64,000 bases of DNA from Phytophthora hibernalis (lineage: Eukaryota; Oomycota; Peronosporomycetes; Peronosporales; Peronosporaceae): assembly GCA_012656075.1 (NCBI GenBank), contig JAAKBF010000252.1, positions 310,001 to 374,000 of the forward strand, written 5' to 3'. Positions 22,725 to 34,590 of the stretch are shown one piece after another. The first letter of the stretch is position 1. Each line of letters starts with the position of its first letter. A program made the translations under genes and the position numbers. The notes beneath the pieces are model-generated. The model saw nothing but the letters and a program-made list of their open reading frames with translations, was not told the DNA's origin and made no database searches.

Positions 22725-24076
22725 TCAAGGCTCAAACACCACTTCTTCACCCAGCAGAAACTCAATCTCCTGCTGGGAGCGACCGAGAACATGTTCCAGC
22801 ACTTCGCGTGTGTCCTGCCCCAGCTTGGGACCAGCGAACCGTGTTTCACCCGGCGTCGACTTCAACTTTGGCAAGATCGCAGGCACCTGGAGCTTGCGCG
22901 TGCCGTCCCCGTCCGGGATTTCGACCTCCTCGAACATACCGCGGTGCTGGTAGTGCGGGTCCTTGACCATATCCTCCACGGAATACACGAGTCCGACAGG
23001 CACAGTAGCCTTCTCCATCACGGTAACCACCATGTCTAGCTCCTGGGTAGCGGTCCAAGCCACCATTGCAGCGTCGATCTCGGCTTGGCAAACGACACGA
23101 TCTGCATTCGTGCGGTACTTGCTGTCTACCGCCATATCTTCTCGCCCGATAGCGTTCATGAGCTTCACAAAAAGTGAGTCGGTATTTGCAGCGAGAACAA
23201 CGTTCTTCTTGTCCTTGGTGACGTACGTGTTCGAAGGCACGATACCTGTAATGGTTGACCCCGAGCATTCACGAACACTTCCCGAATAGCTGTACTCTGG
23301 AACAACAGCCTCCATCAGATTGAACATCACTTCATAGATAGCCACATCCACAACTTGTCCATTGCTGTTCGTCCCGGCAGCAGCACCTCGTTCACGACCA
23401 AGCAGAGCGATGACAATGCCGAGAGCTGCGTGGATACCGGCCAGTGTATCACCCACGCTGAGGTTCGGGCGGACAGGTGGGCGATCCGGGAAGCCGTTCA
23501 CGTAGCGAAAGCCGCCCATGGCTTCACACACGGACGCAAAGCCCGGCCTGGAGGAGTACGGGCCGTCCTGTCCGAATCCCGACACCCGAGTGTACACCAG
23601 TCCAGGATTGGTCTCCTCGAAGTTGTCCGGTCCAAGTCCCCACTTCTCCATGCGTCCAGGTCGGAAGTTCTCGATGAAGACGTCGCTCTGCTCAATGAGT
23701 TCTTTGATCAACTGTCGACCTTCTTCTTTCTTCATATCGATTGACACCGACCGCTTGTTGCGACCGAGCGAGTACCACCACAGGGATGTCTTGGTCTCGT
23801 CCAGTTCACGATAGTCACGCACCTGATCTCCCGTGGGGACTCCACCTTGATCACGTCTGCTCCAAAGTAGCTCAGAATGGTGCCTGCAAAGGGTCCCGCA
23901 ATGAGGTGACCACACTCCACCACTCGAATACCCTCAAGGGGCAGTGGACGGTCTCTCTTGGTCGAAGAGGATGCACCAGTGGTGATAGTCGTCACGCAAC
24001 GACTTTGCAATAGAGTCTTACGTGTTGCATTGAGCAGGGAGCTTCGTGGTATTGTGGATAACATTGGGAGACGCAT
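22725..24076 (-). CDS. CAIB/BAIF (class III) CoA-transferase, probably mitochondrial
   Basis: Class III CoA-transferases move CoA between carboxylic acids through an aspartyl-CoA intermediate. The protein opens with a basic, hydroxylated stretch (MRLPMLSTIPRSSLLNATRK) that looks like a mitochondrial presequence. Family blocks follow: RVVECGHLIAGPFAGTILSY, GADVIKVESP, NKRSVSIDMKKEEGRQLIKE, DVFIENFRPGRMEKWGLG and SGFGQDGPYSSRPGF. Length is about 450 residues, as expected for the glutarate/succinyl-type subgroup, although the substrate cannot be read from the sequence. One -1 shift near 23850, in a run of four C, separates the first 85 residues from the rest. A copy of about 75 bp of this gene lies at 18381. 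Confidence 0.88.
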
Positions 24077-24242
24077 TGCAACACTGGAAAGTGAATGGAT
24101 ACCAACGTGCGGACTGTATCAGGACAAAACTGAAGTGAATGGACGCTTCCTGCTGCGCAAACCGTTTAGTGGTCATTGTTCTGAACTTCAACTGTTGACA
24201 CATGAATTGTATGATGTCACTAGAGAGGGGTATTGACGCTGA

Positions 24243-24913
24243 CTAGGGCAGGATGGCTGGAGCTTGGAACGAGTAGTAGCTGAGTGCAACATGGACGGCA
24301 GTAGGTTAGTTTAGATAGCATCATAGTATACACGAGCTATTGTAGAATGCAATTTGAAGCGTACCTGACGTTGGCAGCGTCTGTGAGGCACAGGAACGTT
24401 CGCTTCGTGGCTGTTGAGACCGTTTTCAGTGGTTCATTGGCGTCGGCGCATTGTTGCAGCTCTAAAAGCCTGTTTTGAATAGAACCAACATGAAAATTAC
24501 GCGCTTGTAGGCTTTGTAGGAGAGAAGAGCGGTTGAAAGGAGACGCACCGCTTGATGCTGAGTGAGCTGGAGACAACTGGGAGCACCAGGAAGCAGCTCC
24601 ACTCCGGTCGCTCACTGTCGTTTGCCTGTTTCCGCTTGCGCTTGCGATCGATACGTTCTTCTTGGAGACTTGTAGGCAACACGTAACCGTAGATGATGTC
24701 AATGTGTTCGTCGGAGTGGACGGAGACGCGGACATCACGCACAACTTGCCACTCGGTGAGGCCGCGTTCGGTCAGTAAATCGTTCAGCACCTGAAGATAA
24801 TAGCGACGGCGTAGCGTATTAGACAACTCGTAATGTGTGCGTAAATGTTTCTAGCTAGAGCGTAGGTGAACCTCTTGTGTTCCAGGCGCTAATAGAGATA
24901 TGTCCATGACCAT
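24243..24913 (-). CDS. Hypothetical basic protein, three exons
   Basis: Proposed exons on the minus strand are 24913-24872 (MVMDISLLAPGTQE), 24790 to 24365, and 24279-24243 (ending SFQAPAILP). The introns are 81 and 85 bp with GT-AG ends, and phases agree. The middle exon contains LTEWQVVRDVRVSVHSDE, a basic cluster (RIDRKRKRKQ) that could be a nuclear signal, and a C-terminal helical part (SIQNRLLELQQCADANEPL). A net +1 or -2 shift occurs between about 24560 and 24640. I do not recognise the protein. The first exon and its GTTCAC donor are the weakest part of the model. Confidence 0.45.
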
Positions 24914-25017
24914 TTTGAGATCTCGTCTCCAGTCGGCGCGCTGCAATTTGCAAAATGGGGATTCGTAATTATAATATATTTTTTTCATTTTGAGTTGTTC
25001 AAGTTTTTTACTTGAGG

Positions 25018-25857
25018 ATGTTAGCGAACTCGTATTTTACAAGATGGAGACAAAGAAACGCGCGGTGTACTGTCTATGTGTTCGATCTCGTAGAATGGCA
25101 GTCGTGATTCTCCAAGAAAGTCGTATTAATAAGAGCTCTCACGACATGACTAGGCTTTTGATTGGCTATATATAATATTTCACGCCGCACCAAGCATACA
25201 TGACACGGTGTCAGACACCTGAGGCCGCCAAGCCCGCCCCCACTTCTGCCACGGACGACCCGACCCACCCGACGCCCCCTCCCTCCGCCCCTCTTCTGGC
25301 GAGCAGTCTCCTGCTGCAATACCTGCCAAATCTGCCAAGTCTAAGCGAAGCAGACGCGGAAAATTTACCCAGGAGCGAGGAGCTAGCCTTAGTCCTCTTG
25401 TATGTTATGACTAGGTACGCCCCGTACGCTACTTACTACGTATTAGCAAGACAAAGACAAGGGGTGATGTCGCTAGCTCTGCCTTATTAATAGCAAAAAC
25501 TGCGCTGGGCCTTGCTGCCGTCGTGCGGACATCGCAATGCAGTCCTGAGTTAACGGATTCCTTCCTTCGTGAGGCAATAATCCTGGCAATAATCCTTGCA
25601 GCGCTCGTTGAGCCAACCGGACGTCCGGGGTGCGAAGCCGCTCTGTCTCATTGGGGAACAGGCGAAGTAGAAGTGCAAGACGTGTGGGTCACGAGCCAGG
25701 AAAGCGAGCTCCATGGTTGAGAGAGTTAGGGTGATTTCGTAAATGAGAAAACGATTTACGAGATTGCTAACATAGTTGGAAATGTCTTAAATACCGAAAA
25801 CATAAAAACGCGAGTCGGAAGTCGTATCGAAAATTTACGAGTTTGCTAACATCCTCT
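25018..25857. mobile_element. Non-autonomous TIR element, about 840 bp
   Basis: GAGGATGTTAGCGAACTCGTA at the left end and the reverse complement of TACGAGTTTGCTAACATCCTC at the right end form inverted termini with one mismatch over 21 bp. TACT flanks both sides, a possible target duplication. A third partial copy of the terminus, TTACGAGATTGCTAACAT, lies at 25756, so the right end is doubled. A 96-codon Pro/Ala-rich frame lies inside (25200-25490) but resembles no transposase. Together these suggest a MITE-like or internally deleted DNA transposon. Confidence 0.65.
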
Positions 25858-25958
25858 ACTGTAGTATTAATACTGCACGACGACAAAACGGGACACATAC
25901 CATATTATACTTCTTGTACCGTACTTCGAAGTACTCGATAGGATAGCCTGATACGTTT

Positions 25959-26003
25959 CCTGTAACCAACCCAGTTGTGCTGCACAACTGGGTTGGTTAC
26001 AGG
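25959..26003. repeat. Perfect 45-bp palindrome
   Basis: Two exact 22-nt arms, CCTGTAACCAACCCAGTTGTGC and its reverse complement, surround a single T at 25981. The motif GTGCACAACTTGTGCA follows directly. It lies about 100 bp outside the 840-bp TIR element and belongs to no visible gene. Confidence 0.9.
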
Positions 26004-26949
26004 TGCACAACTTGTGCATCAATCCTGGATGCTTGACTGGTCTACTTTTCAATAACACCTCGTCGTGCAAAGTCATCAAGCTCACATAAATAGTACTCAT
26101 GCAGGGACGAGTTATATAATGATCCTCGGAGGGGGTACCTGACGGAGGGTATTAATACCAATACTGTATTCCAAGCAAAGCAGTACGAGTATGTACGATG
26201 CGTAACCGATGAATACATCCAGCTCAGCAGCGTGGGAGCTCGAGTTTCCAGGCGCCGGTTTAATTAAATTGAGCAAACCGGTTTTTTAAGTTGACTCCTC
26301 ATTTCTAATGTTATTGTATTAATAACTTAGTTACGTGTACTTCACCGAAAATCTAAAATATTCAAGTACCTTTCACTCGTACTAAAACGAATAGCACCCG
26401 TATCCGAGGGCTTTCAGATATTAAACGAATAGAAACAATAGTCCAAAATATACCCCCAGTTTTGAGGGCTAGAAAATGGAGATAGTCATCGATTCGGGAT
26501 CGTTATCAATAGAGCTCCATACGAGTCGTATGATACGATCAGGGGCTAATGGTAACCTCAAAATGATTCTTAGACGGAATCCGTTAGACATTTGTCAGAC
26601 ACATCAAATTGGCATGACATGGGTAGTTGGCAGATGGTTTCATGTCTTCTTTCATACAGCAAGCACTTTACCAGTTTGGAAGACCCGCGGGGTATTTCTT
26701 CAGCGCCGCCTGCCCTGGGTGTTGCTTCCTAGCACAGCTCTGATTGCTGTGGCCGGCGAAGGCTTCTACATCATCCTGAGCACCTTCACAAGCGACACCA
26801 CCAGCTAGATGACTCTGATCGGCATAAAATATCTCGTGATGAACGGCGAACCAGAACGAGGGGCGCCCAGATGGGTGATGCTGCCGCAGCGGATGGAGGT
26901 AGGCACCAGTGGTCTAATATTTTTTGCTGTGGAATTTATCACCTAACGC

Positions 26950-28310
26950 ATGAGTCTAATGCACAGGCGGTACCCATGACTCGATAGCGCGGTCCATGTG
27001 CCAGTCATCTTTTGTTTCCAAAAGCGAATACTGAACAGCGACACCTTTCCCAAACTCGTTCATTACTATAAACGTCAGGAGTTGATAGCAGTACCTAAAC
27101 AATACAACAAATACTTTATTAATCCTTGTTTTATCCTGTACAAATCCTGGCCATACATCGTTACACGTACCGGTTTCTTTTGTGGCTGCAGTCCATTAAC
27201 AAGACTTCGCCGAAGCGACTAAACGTCAGGTGCATGAATGCAGTCGCCAGCGAGATAACTCCAGTTTCGCCGCTCTCAGTTTTGGCAATGCTTTGCAATT
27301 CGAAGAATCAGCAGCAGCTAAAGTACCCACTTCAGCAGCTGTAGCCTCGTTGTCGTCCACCGTAGCCACACTCAAAGCATATTCTTGCACCATATTATCC
27401 ACGTCTGCCTTTATCACGTTCTGGTCATGCTCCAGCTAGTAATCGTAGATCTTCGAAGGTTTAGCGCCGACAGCAAGCATCCCTTCGACCCTTGCACCAA
27501 CCACGACGTTTGTCACCCCACGGTCGCATGGGTACGTGGCATACGTCTCGCTTGTGACGTGGGGATTGTGGTAGAATGTGCCGAGCTTGACCCTCAACTT
27601 CCACTCGTCCTTGTGCTGCTGCCACTGGACCACAAATCGAAATGGAAAGTCCATCAGCCGGATGTTCTGTCGTGGGCGCTTGCCTGTCCCACGAGGCTTC
27701 CTCTGTGACCACCCGTATGTATATATGTATGTCCGATGATACGGATCGAAGCCCTCTGGCACGAGCACAGATTCGTCTTGCCGATTCTTCATCTTCTTTA
27801 GACGTTTGTTGCGCTCCGCGCGCCCCACGGTTTGTGGTACGGCTATCACCTGCATGGTGTTCTCGCAGTACTCGGCGAAGTACTTCATCCACGAACCCCA
27901 ATCCGAGTTCCCCTTGTGCGGAGCCAAGTCGTAAAAGTGGTCTGCGTCGGCTGTCGCACCAGGTTCCACAATATCTTCAGAATCCTGGTCGGAATCCTGG
28001 ATCGAACGACCTGATCCAGGATTTGTTGCATCGCTGGCTGAAGCGACGTTCTATTCAGCTTCAGATCCTTCCTGATCGTTTATCGCCTCTGCAATCAGGG
28101 CCCTCTTCATCGTCATTAGCGGATGATTCGTCAGTTTCGCCTCCCTTCTCGACCTCCTCGTCCTTCGCTATATCCTCGTCCGATCCCTCTCCAACGATGT
28201 CCTCCTCTGCAGCATGCCCTTCGTCAGTGCCTTCCTCCTCTGCATATGGGTCATCCTTACCTCCCCCGGCGCCCTCACCAGCTTCTTCCTCAGTGACGCG
28301 ACTCACATCG
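26950..28310 (-). pseudogene. Mutator-like (MULE) transposase remnant with FAR1-like DNA-binding region
   Basis: Reading on the minus strand: an acidic Glu/Asp-rich N-terminal part (about 28300-28060), a FAR1/WRKY-GCM1-like binding region (YCENTMQVIAVPQTVGRAER, DPYHRTYIYTYGW, DFPFRFVVQWQQHKDEWKL), then LEHDQNVIKADVDNMVQEYA. A MULE core follows, with RFGEVLLMDCSHKRNR and YQLLTFIVMNEFGKGV, and LLETKDDWHMDRAIESW at the end. An intron (27170-27095, 76 bp, GTACGT...TTAG) splits the core cleanly between R and Y. An in-frame TAG at 27436-27438 and several frame changes show decay. Downstream of 26950 the similarity is lost. Outer boundaries and terminal repeats are not resolved. Confidence 0.75.
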
Positions 28311-28549
28311 TCCTCGTAAACTTCGGGGTATCGCGCGTTTCTCTATCAGCGCCCTCCAAGCCGCGAGTGGGAGCACGTGCCACTCTGGGCGAGCTCCGCT
28401 TGCGTCTGGCGATGCTGTCGGTGGGGACGAGTGCTTCCACGTGCCTGGTCCTGAGCGCGCCATCGCGCGACGCTTCCTCCGGTCGGTTCCTGGCGCATTT
28501 AGATATGAGCGGTTGGTTTCTCTTCCATCTTTGAAAGTAAATTATCATT

Positions 28550-29859
28550 TTTACGGGTCATGGCAAAGTCCTGCTGATAGTCCTGGTATAACCTTTAACA
28601 AGAGGCGTAGCATTAGGCTGGGAGGACAGTTGACTAAGATTTTTTTAAATTAAGCTCGCGCCTCATTGAATTTTTAAATTTTCGTGTGCCCCTACCACAG
28701 GTACAAATGCACCGGTAGGCTACCCCTACAGGTGCATTTATATCTTGTTGTCTTTGCCAGAGAAAACGCGTTTGCAAACACATCCGAGAAGCCTAGAAGC
28801 ACCATGTATGGATACAACGTCCCGTTCACACCGGGTACAACCCGAGCAGGTAATGGTGAATGCGCAAGTATAGCTTGCGCAGCATGTCCTGAGAATCGTA
28901 ACCTTGGCGCCCTTCCAAATCTACATCTTACCTACTCGGGCCAAAGCGACTGCGTGACTCGTTTAACGAAGATAGCGCACTTTCAAACAAGGTAGATGGA
29001 GCTTCTTCGCCCAACAACATTCGGAACACCACCATCCACAAGATACACGTTTTATTTTGTGTGACCATAGTCAAAATCGGTGACATATGGACTCAGGCGA
29101 CATTCGCCAATTAAACCCTGGCCACCAATAAAATTGGTTAGGCTGTTCAGCCAGATAAAGCTGTCCTCCCAGTAAAATATTGTGGTTTTCCGTTTAAATA
29201 TTATGGTACTCTTTTGCATTTTGAAAGAATATAGATATTTTTGCCCAAAATAGTACTACCAATACCCGAAAATATTATGCATATTTGAATTACCATTAGC
29301 CCCTGGATACGACACATGTCTTTACCGGTACAATCTTTACAATGCATGCTATCTCACGATTCGCACTTTGGTTCGTAAGCATGTACAGAACAGTACTACA
29401 TGTACACGCTCGAACCTCCGCAAGACGCGGCGTGTAATGACGCCTTTGCTGGCCACAACAACCTCCTTCATAATGGCGAGCCGATGTGAAACACCATGAG
29501 GGCGCGCTTGCTGGACTGGGATTATTAATTAATAGCAAATTCGAGAACAGTTCAACTTGACTGGAACGATACCCGGGACATCGCGGAACGAGTACATAAA
29601 TGGACTGGTCATGCACAGACTAAATTGGACTACCGGTACCGTATTTCCATCTTGTTTGAAAAAACGTAATGTTTTACGTGTTCGTGTGGAAAATATAATT
29701 GAGGTCAAATGGTTCGTAAGCATTGCGCAGTCTCAAAAACCGTTAGCTTACCATACACGTTCCTGAAGTAAACACTTGGCACGTACATGTACAGTAGGAG
29801 ATTTATTGTGAAAGCACTCGCCAGTTTACCATCCGCCAGACTGGTCACGTGCATTGGCG
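28550..29859. other. AT-rich intergenic region
   Basis: 1.3 kb without a recognisable gene. CTGGGAGGACAG at about 28619 recurs inverted at about 29159, possibly the ends of a decayed 550-bp element. AAATGCACC and its complement form a small hairpin near 28706-28739. The final 200 bp should hold the promoter of the lectin gene. Confidence 0.45.
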
Positions 29860-32800
29860 ATGATACTACAGGCGATGATATGCTTACTTCTAATAGTCGT
29901 CCCTGGTACTTTAGCAGCGGACGACTCCGTTCAGTTAAGTGAGAGTTTTGGTGGTCCCCACGGCACCGAGTTCTCGGATCAAGCTTCGGTCGCAGCAGGA
30001 CAAACGATCGGGTCGATTACCATTCGCGCGGGTGAACGCGTCGATGGTATCGTGTTGGAGATTACGGGTCCAACGGCAGCGACATTCAGTCATGGCGGAG
30101 CTGGAGGAAACCCAAACACGTTGACTCTCGGTACGGAAGAGTACATCATATCGATGGAGGCGCATTGGGGTGAGAAGAGCGGTCGCACACGCATTTTCTA
30201 TCTGAGTTTCACTACGAGCGCCGGCACCACGGTGGAAGGAGGGTCGAAGACGGACGCAATGAACACGGTGAAGGCGCCCGAGGGGTTCCAGCTTGGAGGC
30301 TTCTTCGGTCAGGACGGCAATGAGATTGACAAATTAGGGGTGATTTGGACTCGAATTTCAGCAGAAGCTCCGGCCACGGAGGCCCCTGCTGCGGCAGCAC
30401 CGGCAGTTTCTACAGACACGTCCACTGCTGCTTCGGGCAGCGAGTTGCCTGCAGCGGAGTCGGCTGCTGGGTCTGCTGCTACATCGGCAACAGCGTCGAC
30501 GGAAGCCTCGATCGCAGCGTCAACGGAAACGTCTGCGTCTGCGGCAGCTTCACCCAAACGCACCCCAGCAGTGCAGAGCTCTGTCGCTGGGTCTGCTGAA
30601 GCATCGGCATCAACAGTATCGTCTCTAGCGGGGTCTGCAGAGTTATCTGGAGCGACGTCACTAGAAGATTCTGCTGCAGGATCAACGGATATTTCAGCAG
30701 CAGAGTCAACCGAAGCTTCTGCGGCAGCTTCACCACAACGCAAACCAGCGAAGAGTTTGGCCGCTGGGTCAGCATCAGGATCAGCTGAATCCTCTCTAGC
30801 GGGGTCTGCGGAGACATCTGGAGCGACGTCACTAGAAGATTCTGCTGCAGGATCAACGGATATTTCAGCAGCAGGGTCAACCGAAGCTTCTGCGGCAGCT
30901 TCACCAAAACATAAACCAGCGAAGAGCTCGGCCGCTGGGTCAGCATCAGGATCAGCTGAATCCTCTCTAGCAGAATCCGCTGAGGCCTCCACAGCGACGT
31001 CACTAGAATCTTCTGCGGCAGGATCAACGGATCTCTCGGCTGCAGGGTCTACTGAGGCTTCTGGAGCAGATTCGCCAATAGGTGGGCCAGTGAAGGGTTC
31101 GACTGCTGAGTCCGCATCGGGATCAGCTGAATCGTCTCTGGCGGGGTCCGCTGAAACCTCGGCCGCGGCGTCAGGAGAAACTTCAGCTGTCGGATCAACA
31201 TCAGGTTCGGCCGCAGCGTCAACGGCAGCATCTGCAGCGGTATCCACTGCAGGATCCGCAGCAGAACCTCCAGCACCGTCAGTGGTAGCATCTGCAGCAT
31301 CATCCACTGCTGGTTCCGCAGCAGAACCTCCAGCGTCAGCAGCAGCATCTACTGCGGCGTCCGCTGCAGCACCTCCAGCAGCAGCACCCGGAATGACTGT
31401 GAAGGACTCCATCCAGACCAGCGAAAGCTTTGGTGGCCCCCACGGCATCGACTTCTCCGACAAGAACTTCGTTAACTCGGGACAAATCGTCAGCGCCATC
31501 TCGGTTTATGCCGGTGAGCGGCTCGACGGCATCATGATGGACGTCACGTCACCAAAGACTATCACTTTCACGCACGGTGGCACTGGCGGTGACCTCAAGA
31601 AGCTCGAGCTCGGTGCGGGCGAGTATATCAAGTCGATGGACATTCACTGGGGCAAGAAAGATGACCACACGCGCATTTTTTACATCAACTTCGTCACGAG
31701 CGCTGGCAATTCCCTTGCTGGAGGATCAATGACTGATGATTTTACAACTCTGACGGCGCCCGAAGGCTTTCAGCTCGGCGGGTTCTTCGGCAAAGCCGGC
31801 AAGGAAATCGACACGCTGGGTGCAGTTTGGGCGTTCATCGAATTGGTCACGCCAGCTCCAACACCCGTTCCTGCTCCTACCCAGGACACAAACATCTCCT
31901 CACCGGGTACAGTTGTTCCTGCAGATATTGCTGGTAGTTTGTCTGAAGTCGACACGAAGGCGAACAAACGACCTGTCCAACTGAGTGAGTCGTTCGGTGG
32001 CCCCCACGGAGACCAGTTCTCTGACCAGCTTGCGGCCACGTCTGGAATGACCGTCAGCTCCGTCACAATTCGAGCGGGTGAGCGTCTCGATGGCCTTGGG
32101 ATGCAAGTATCGGGGCCCAAGGAGATGACGTTTACACACGGCGGAACTGGTGGAAAGGAAAACACACTCACACTAGAACCAGAAGAGTACATCACCCAGC
32201 TCGAGGCACACTGGGGTGAAAAGGGCGGGCACACTCGCATCTTCTACCTTTGTTTGACTACGAGCGCTGGCAACACGGTCGCGGGTGGATCGCAGACCGA
32301 CATGAAGGGATCGGTGACGGCGCCAAAGGGCTACCAGTTAGGCGGATTTTTTGGCCGGTTCGGTGATGAGATCGATCTCATCGGCGCGGTGTGGTCAAGC
32401 ATTGCAGTCGTTAACGAGACAGTCTCCGGTCCCGTTCCTACCGACGAAAACATTGTCCTTGGAGAGTTGTTCGGTGGACCGCACGGCAACGCATTCTCAG
32501 ACGTTAATGAAATCAAGTTCGGTCAGACGGCAACCACTGTCACAATTCGGTCGAACAAGCGAATTGATGCGGTAACGCTGGAGGTTTCTAAGCCTGCAGA
32601 GGTGACGATGTCTCATGGCGGCAAAGGCGGAACCGAGCAGACGCTAACCCTCGCAGAAGGCGAGTACATCAATTCGATGGAGGCTCACTGGGGAAAGAAG
32701 GACAAGCACACCCGCGTCTTCTTTCTCAGCCTCACGACAAGTGCCGGGAACACGATTTCCGGTGGAACCAAGACAGACAGCTCGGGCATCGCTGCAGCTC

Positions 32801-34403
32801 CTGACGGCTTCATGTTGAGCGGTTTCTACGGTCGGTCTGACGACGAGGTCGATCAGATCGGGGCTATCTGGACGAGAATGTCGGCCAAAAGCATCTTGTT
32901 GACAGATCCTTCCGGCGTAGGCAACGGCACCTACGGCACGACAATTCGTAACTGGGTGGGTCCTGCTATTGGCAAAGCAACTGACACCGCGTGCTATCGG
33001 AAGACGGTAGCTTTCGACAGCAACAACATTTGCCCGCTAGGTTACGGCAAGGACGACGACGACTGCATCACACAGTGTCCGATGTCCTACCCAGTTTCTT
33101 GCGCGCTGGAATGCATCCCTCAAAACGACAATTGCGCGCTAGCAATACTAGCCAAGATCGGTTCCGTTATCGCTGTGGCACTCAATGCAGCAACTGGTGG
33201 AGTGTTCGGTCAGATCCTAGCTGCGTACAAAATTACAAAACGAGCGGTCATGTGCACGGCAGCTATCGTCGAGGTCATCAGAGGATTAATCTACTACCTG
33301 CGCTACGAACAAACCACAGCCCCCAAGGAGACACCGCGGAGCTGCTCACCGTGGCGTATCAGGCTGATGTCGTTCTCTATGACCTACCAGTCGCTGTTTG
33401 TACATGTCTGGGCATTCCGATCCCGTCCGGTGCCAAGTTTTCGAATTATATACTCGTCATCGTGGAAGGTATTGTGAAGCAAGCGATCACCAACGGCGAT
33501 CTAATCATTTCGACTGGAGCGAATGTCATGAACCTATTAACTGGCAACGAGATGGCAAATACGTCACAGACGACCGTGGATGAATTGCAGGAGATCATTG
33601 ATAAGAACTCGAGCTGCGGTTACCAGCTTAAGCGTCTGACTGACCGTGTCACCCGGGCTGTTCTCAAGTACCGCAGTGTGGTTGGCTCTGTCAACGATGT
33701 TCGGGTGAAGGTGTACAAATCTTCCATCGTGTTGAACGACATTCCTATCGTCACCAACAATTGTATGGGTGAGCTGCTGGCCACCAAAACATTAACGACG
33801 GCCTACGAGACGCGCGATCTGCTTCGTAGGACGTTCCAGGTCATCGTCGATGATCTCATAGAGAAGGGTAAGACCGATGGAGGGAAGGACTTGGCAGATG
33901 ACGAGTACATGCTTCAGGTTGGCAACATGGGACTCGTCGTGCTGTCAGCAATCGACCCGACAGGTATCGCGTACATGGCCTCGCAATTCGTGCAGCCCAT
34001 TTGCGGGCCGACAGCGTATCTTGGAGAAATCGACGACGGAACACTGTACGACGCGCTGGGACTCACGACAGTGGATGAAGCTTTCGCTGGCAGCTACGGA
34101 TCCTGGACCCACGCGGGTGACGCCGTTGTTCATCTTATCTTCGAGAGTACCGACACCAAGGATGTGACGGTGGTCGTTCATACGGGCGGAGACGAATACG
34201 CGGAAGTCGACGTCGGTGCTGGTGACACGACGACTTGGGACTCCACGATTCCGGAGCTGCAGGACAAGAACATGTATCTGGATCGTTGGCGTCCAGGTAT
34301 CTTGGGGTTGCCCGGTTCAGGTGGCGGATCACTGCTGCTCTGGGTTCCGCGATCGTCAGAGGGCGGTCACATTACCATGCACGTGCGCATCAACCCGTCC
34401 TAA
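29860..34403 (+). CDS. Secreted protein with four jacalin-like lectin domains and an unassigned C-terminal region
   Basis: A signal peptide (MILQAMICLLLIVVPGTLA) precedes four jacalin-like domains at about residues 25-166, 513-660, 705-850 and 862-1010. Each shows GGPHG, IRAGER or an equivalent, THGGxGG, EYI and LGGFFG-like blocks, as in carbohydrate-binding beta-prisms. A Ser/Ala-rich linker of about 340 residues with 57-residue repeats separates domains 1 and 2. The last 500 residues begin with a Cys-rich stretch (CPLGYGKDDDDCITQCPMSY), then hydrophobic helices, then a beta-rich end; I cannot assign this part. A -1 shift in CCCCC near 33332 divides it. The ATG at 29860 is preferred over an upstream TTG because it starts the signal peptide. 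A role in binding cell-wall or host glycans is inference. Confidence 0.85.
30661..31173 (+). repeat. Three in-frame 171-bp (57-residue) tandem repeats in the lectin linker
   Basis: CTAGAAGATTCTGCTGCAGG starts at 30661 and 30832, and the diverged CTAGAATCTTCTGCGGCAGG starts at 31003, an exact 171-bp spacing. The first two copies are nearly identical and the third is diverged, so the linker has expanded recently in whole codons. A long antisense frame across this stretch is a product of the Ser/Ala codon bias. Confidence 0.9.
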
Positions 34404-34590
34404 GGCGGAACACTGGTTTTGTTTTTAGTGGTTTTAATGTCGAGTAACAGTGTAGTTGCGTCTCTTTTCTTTGGCGTATGTGTTGTTGGAGGTTTTACGC
34501 CAGTTCCCTGATATTTACTAACGCCAATTAATTTTGCTTCTGAACCCGATTGCGGAGTGTATTTGAAGGATATAACCTACCACTGTACTT

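Noticed and set aside
25200..25490. 96-codon Pro/Ala-rich frame inside the 840-bp TIR element
   Set aside because: No domain or conserved-looking segment, and compositional bias explains its openness.
26476..26808. 110-codon plus-strand frame next to the MULE
   Set aside because: It lies antisense to the expected 3' part of the decayed MULE and shows no recognisable motif.
30309..31499. 396-codon open frame on the minus strand opposite the lectin linker
   Set aside because: It is produced by the repeated Ser/Ala codons of the lectin gene on the plus strand. Its translation is monotonous Ala/Asp/Ser with no domain.
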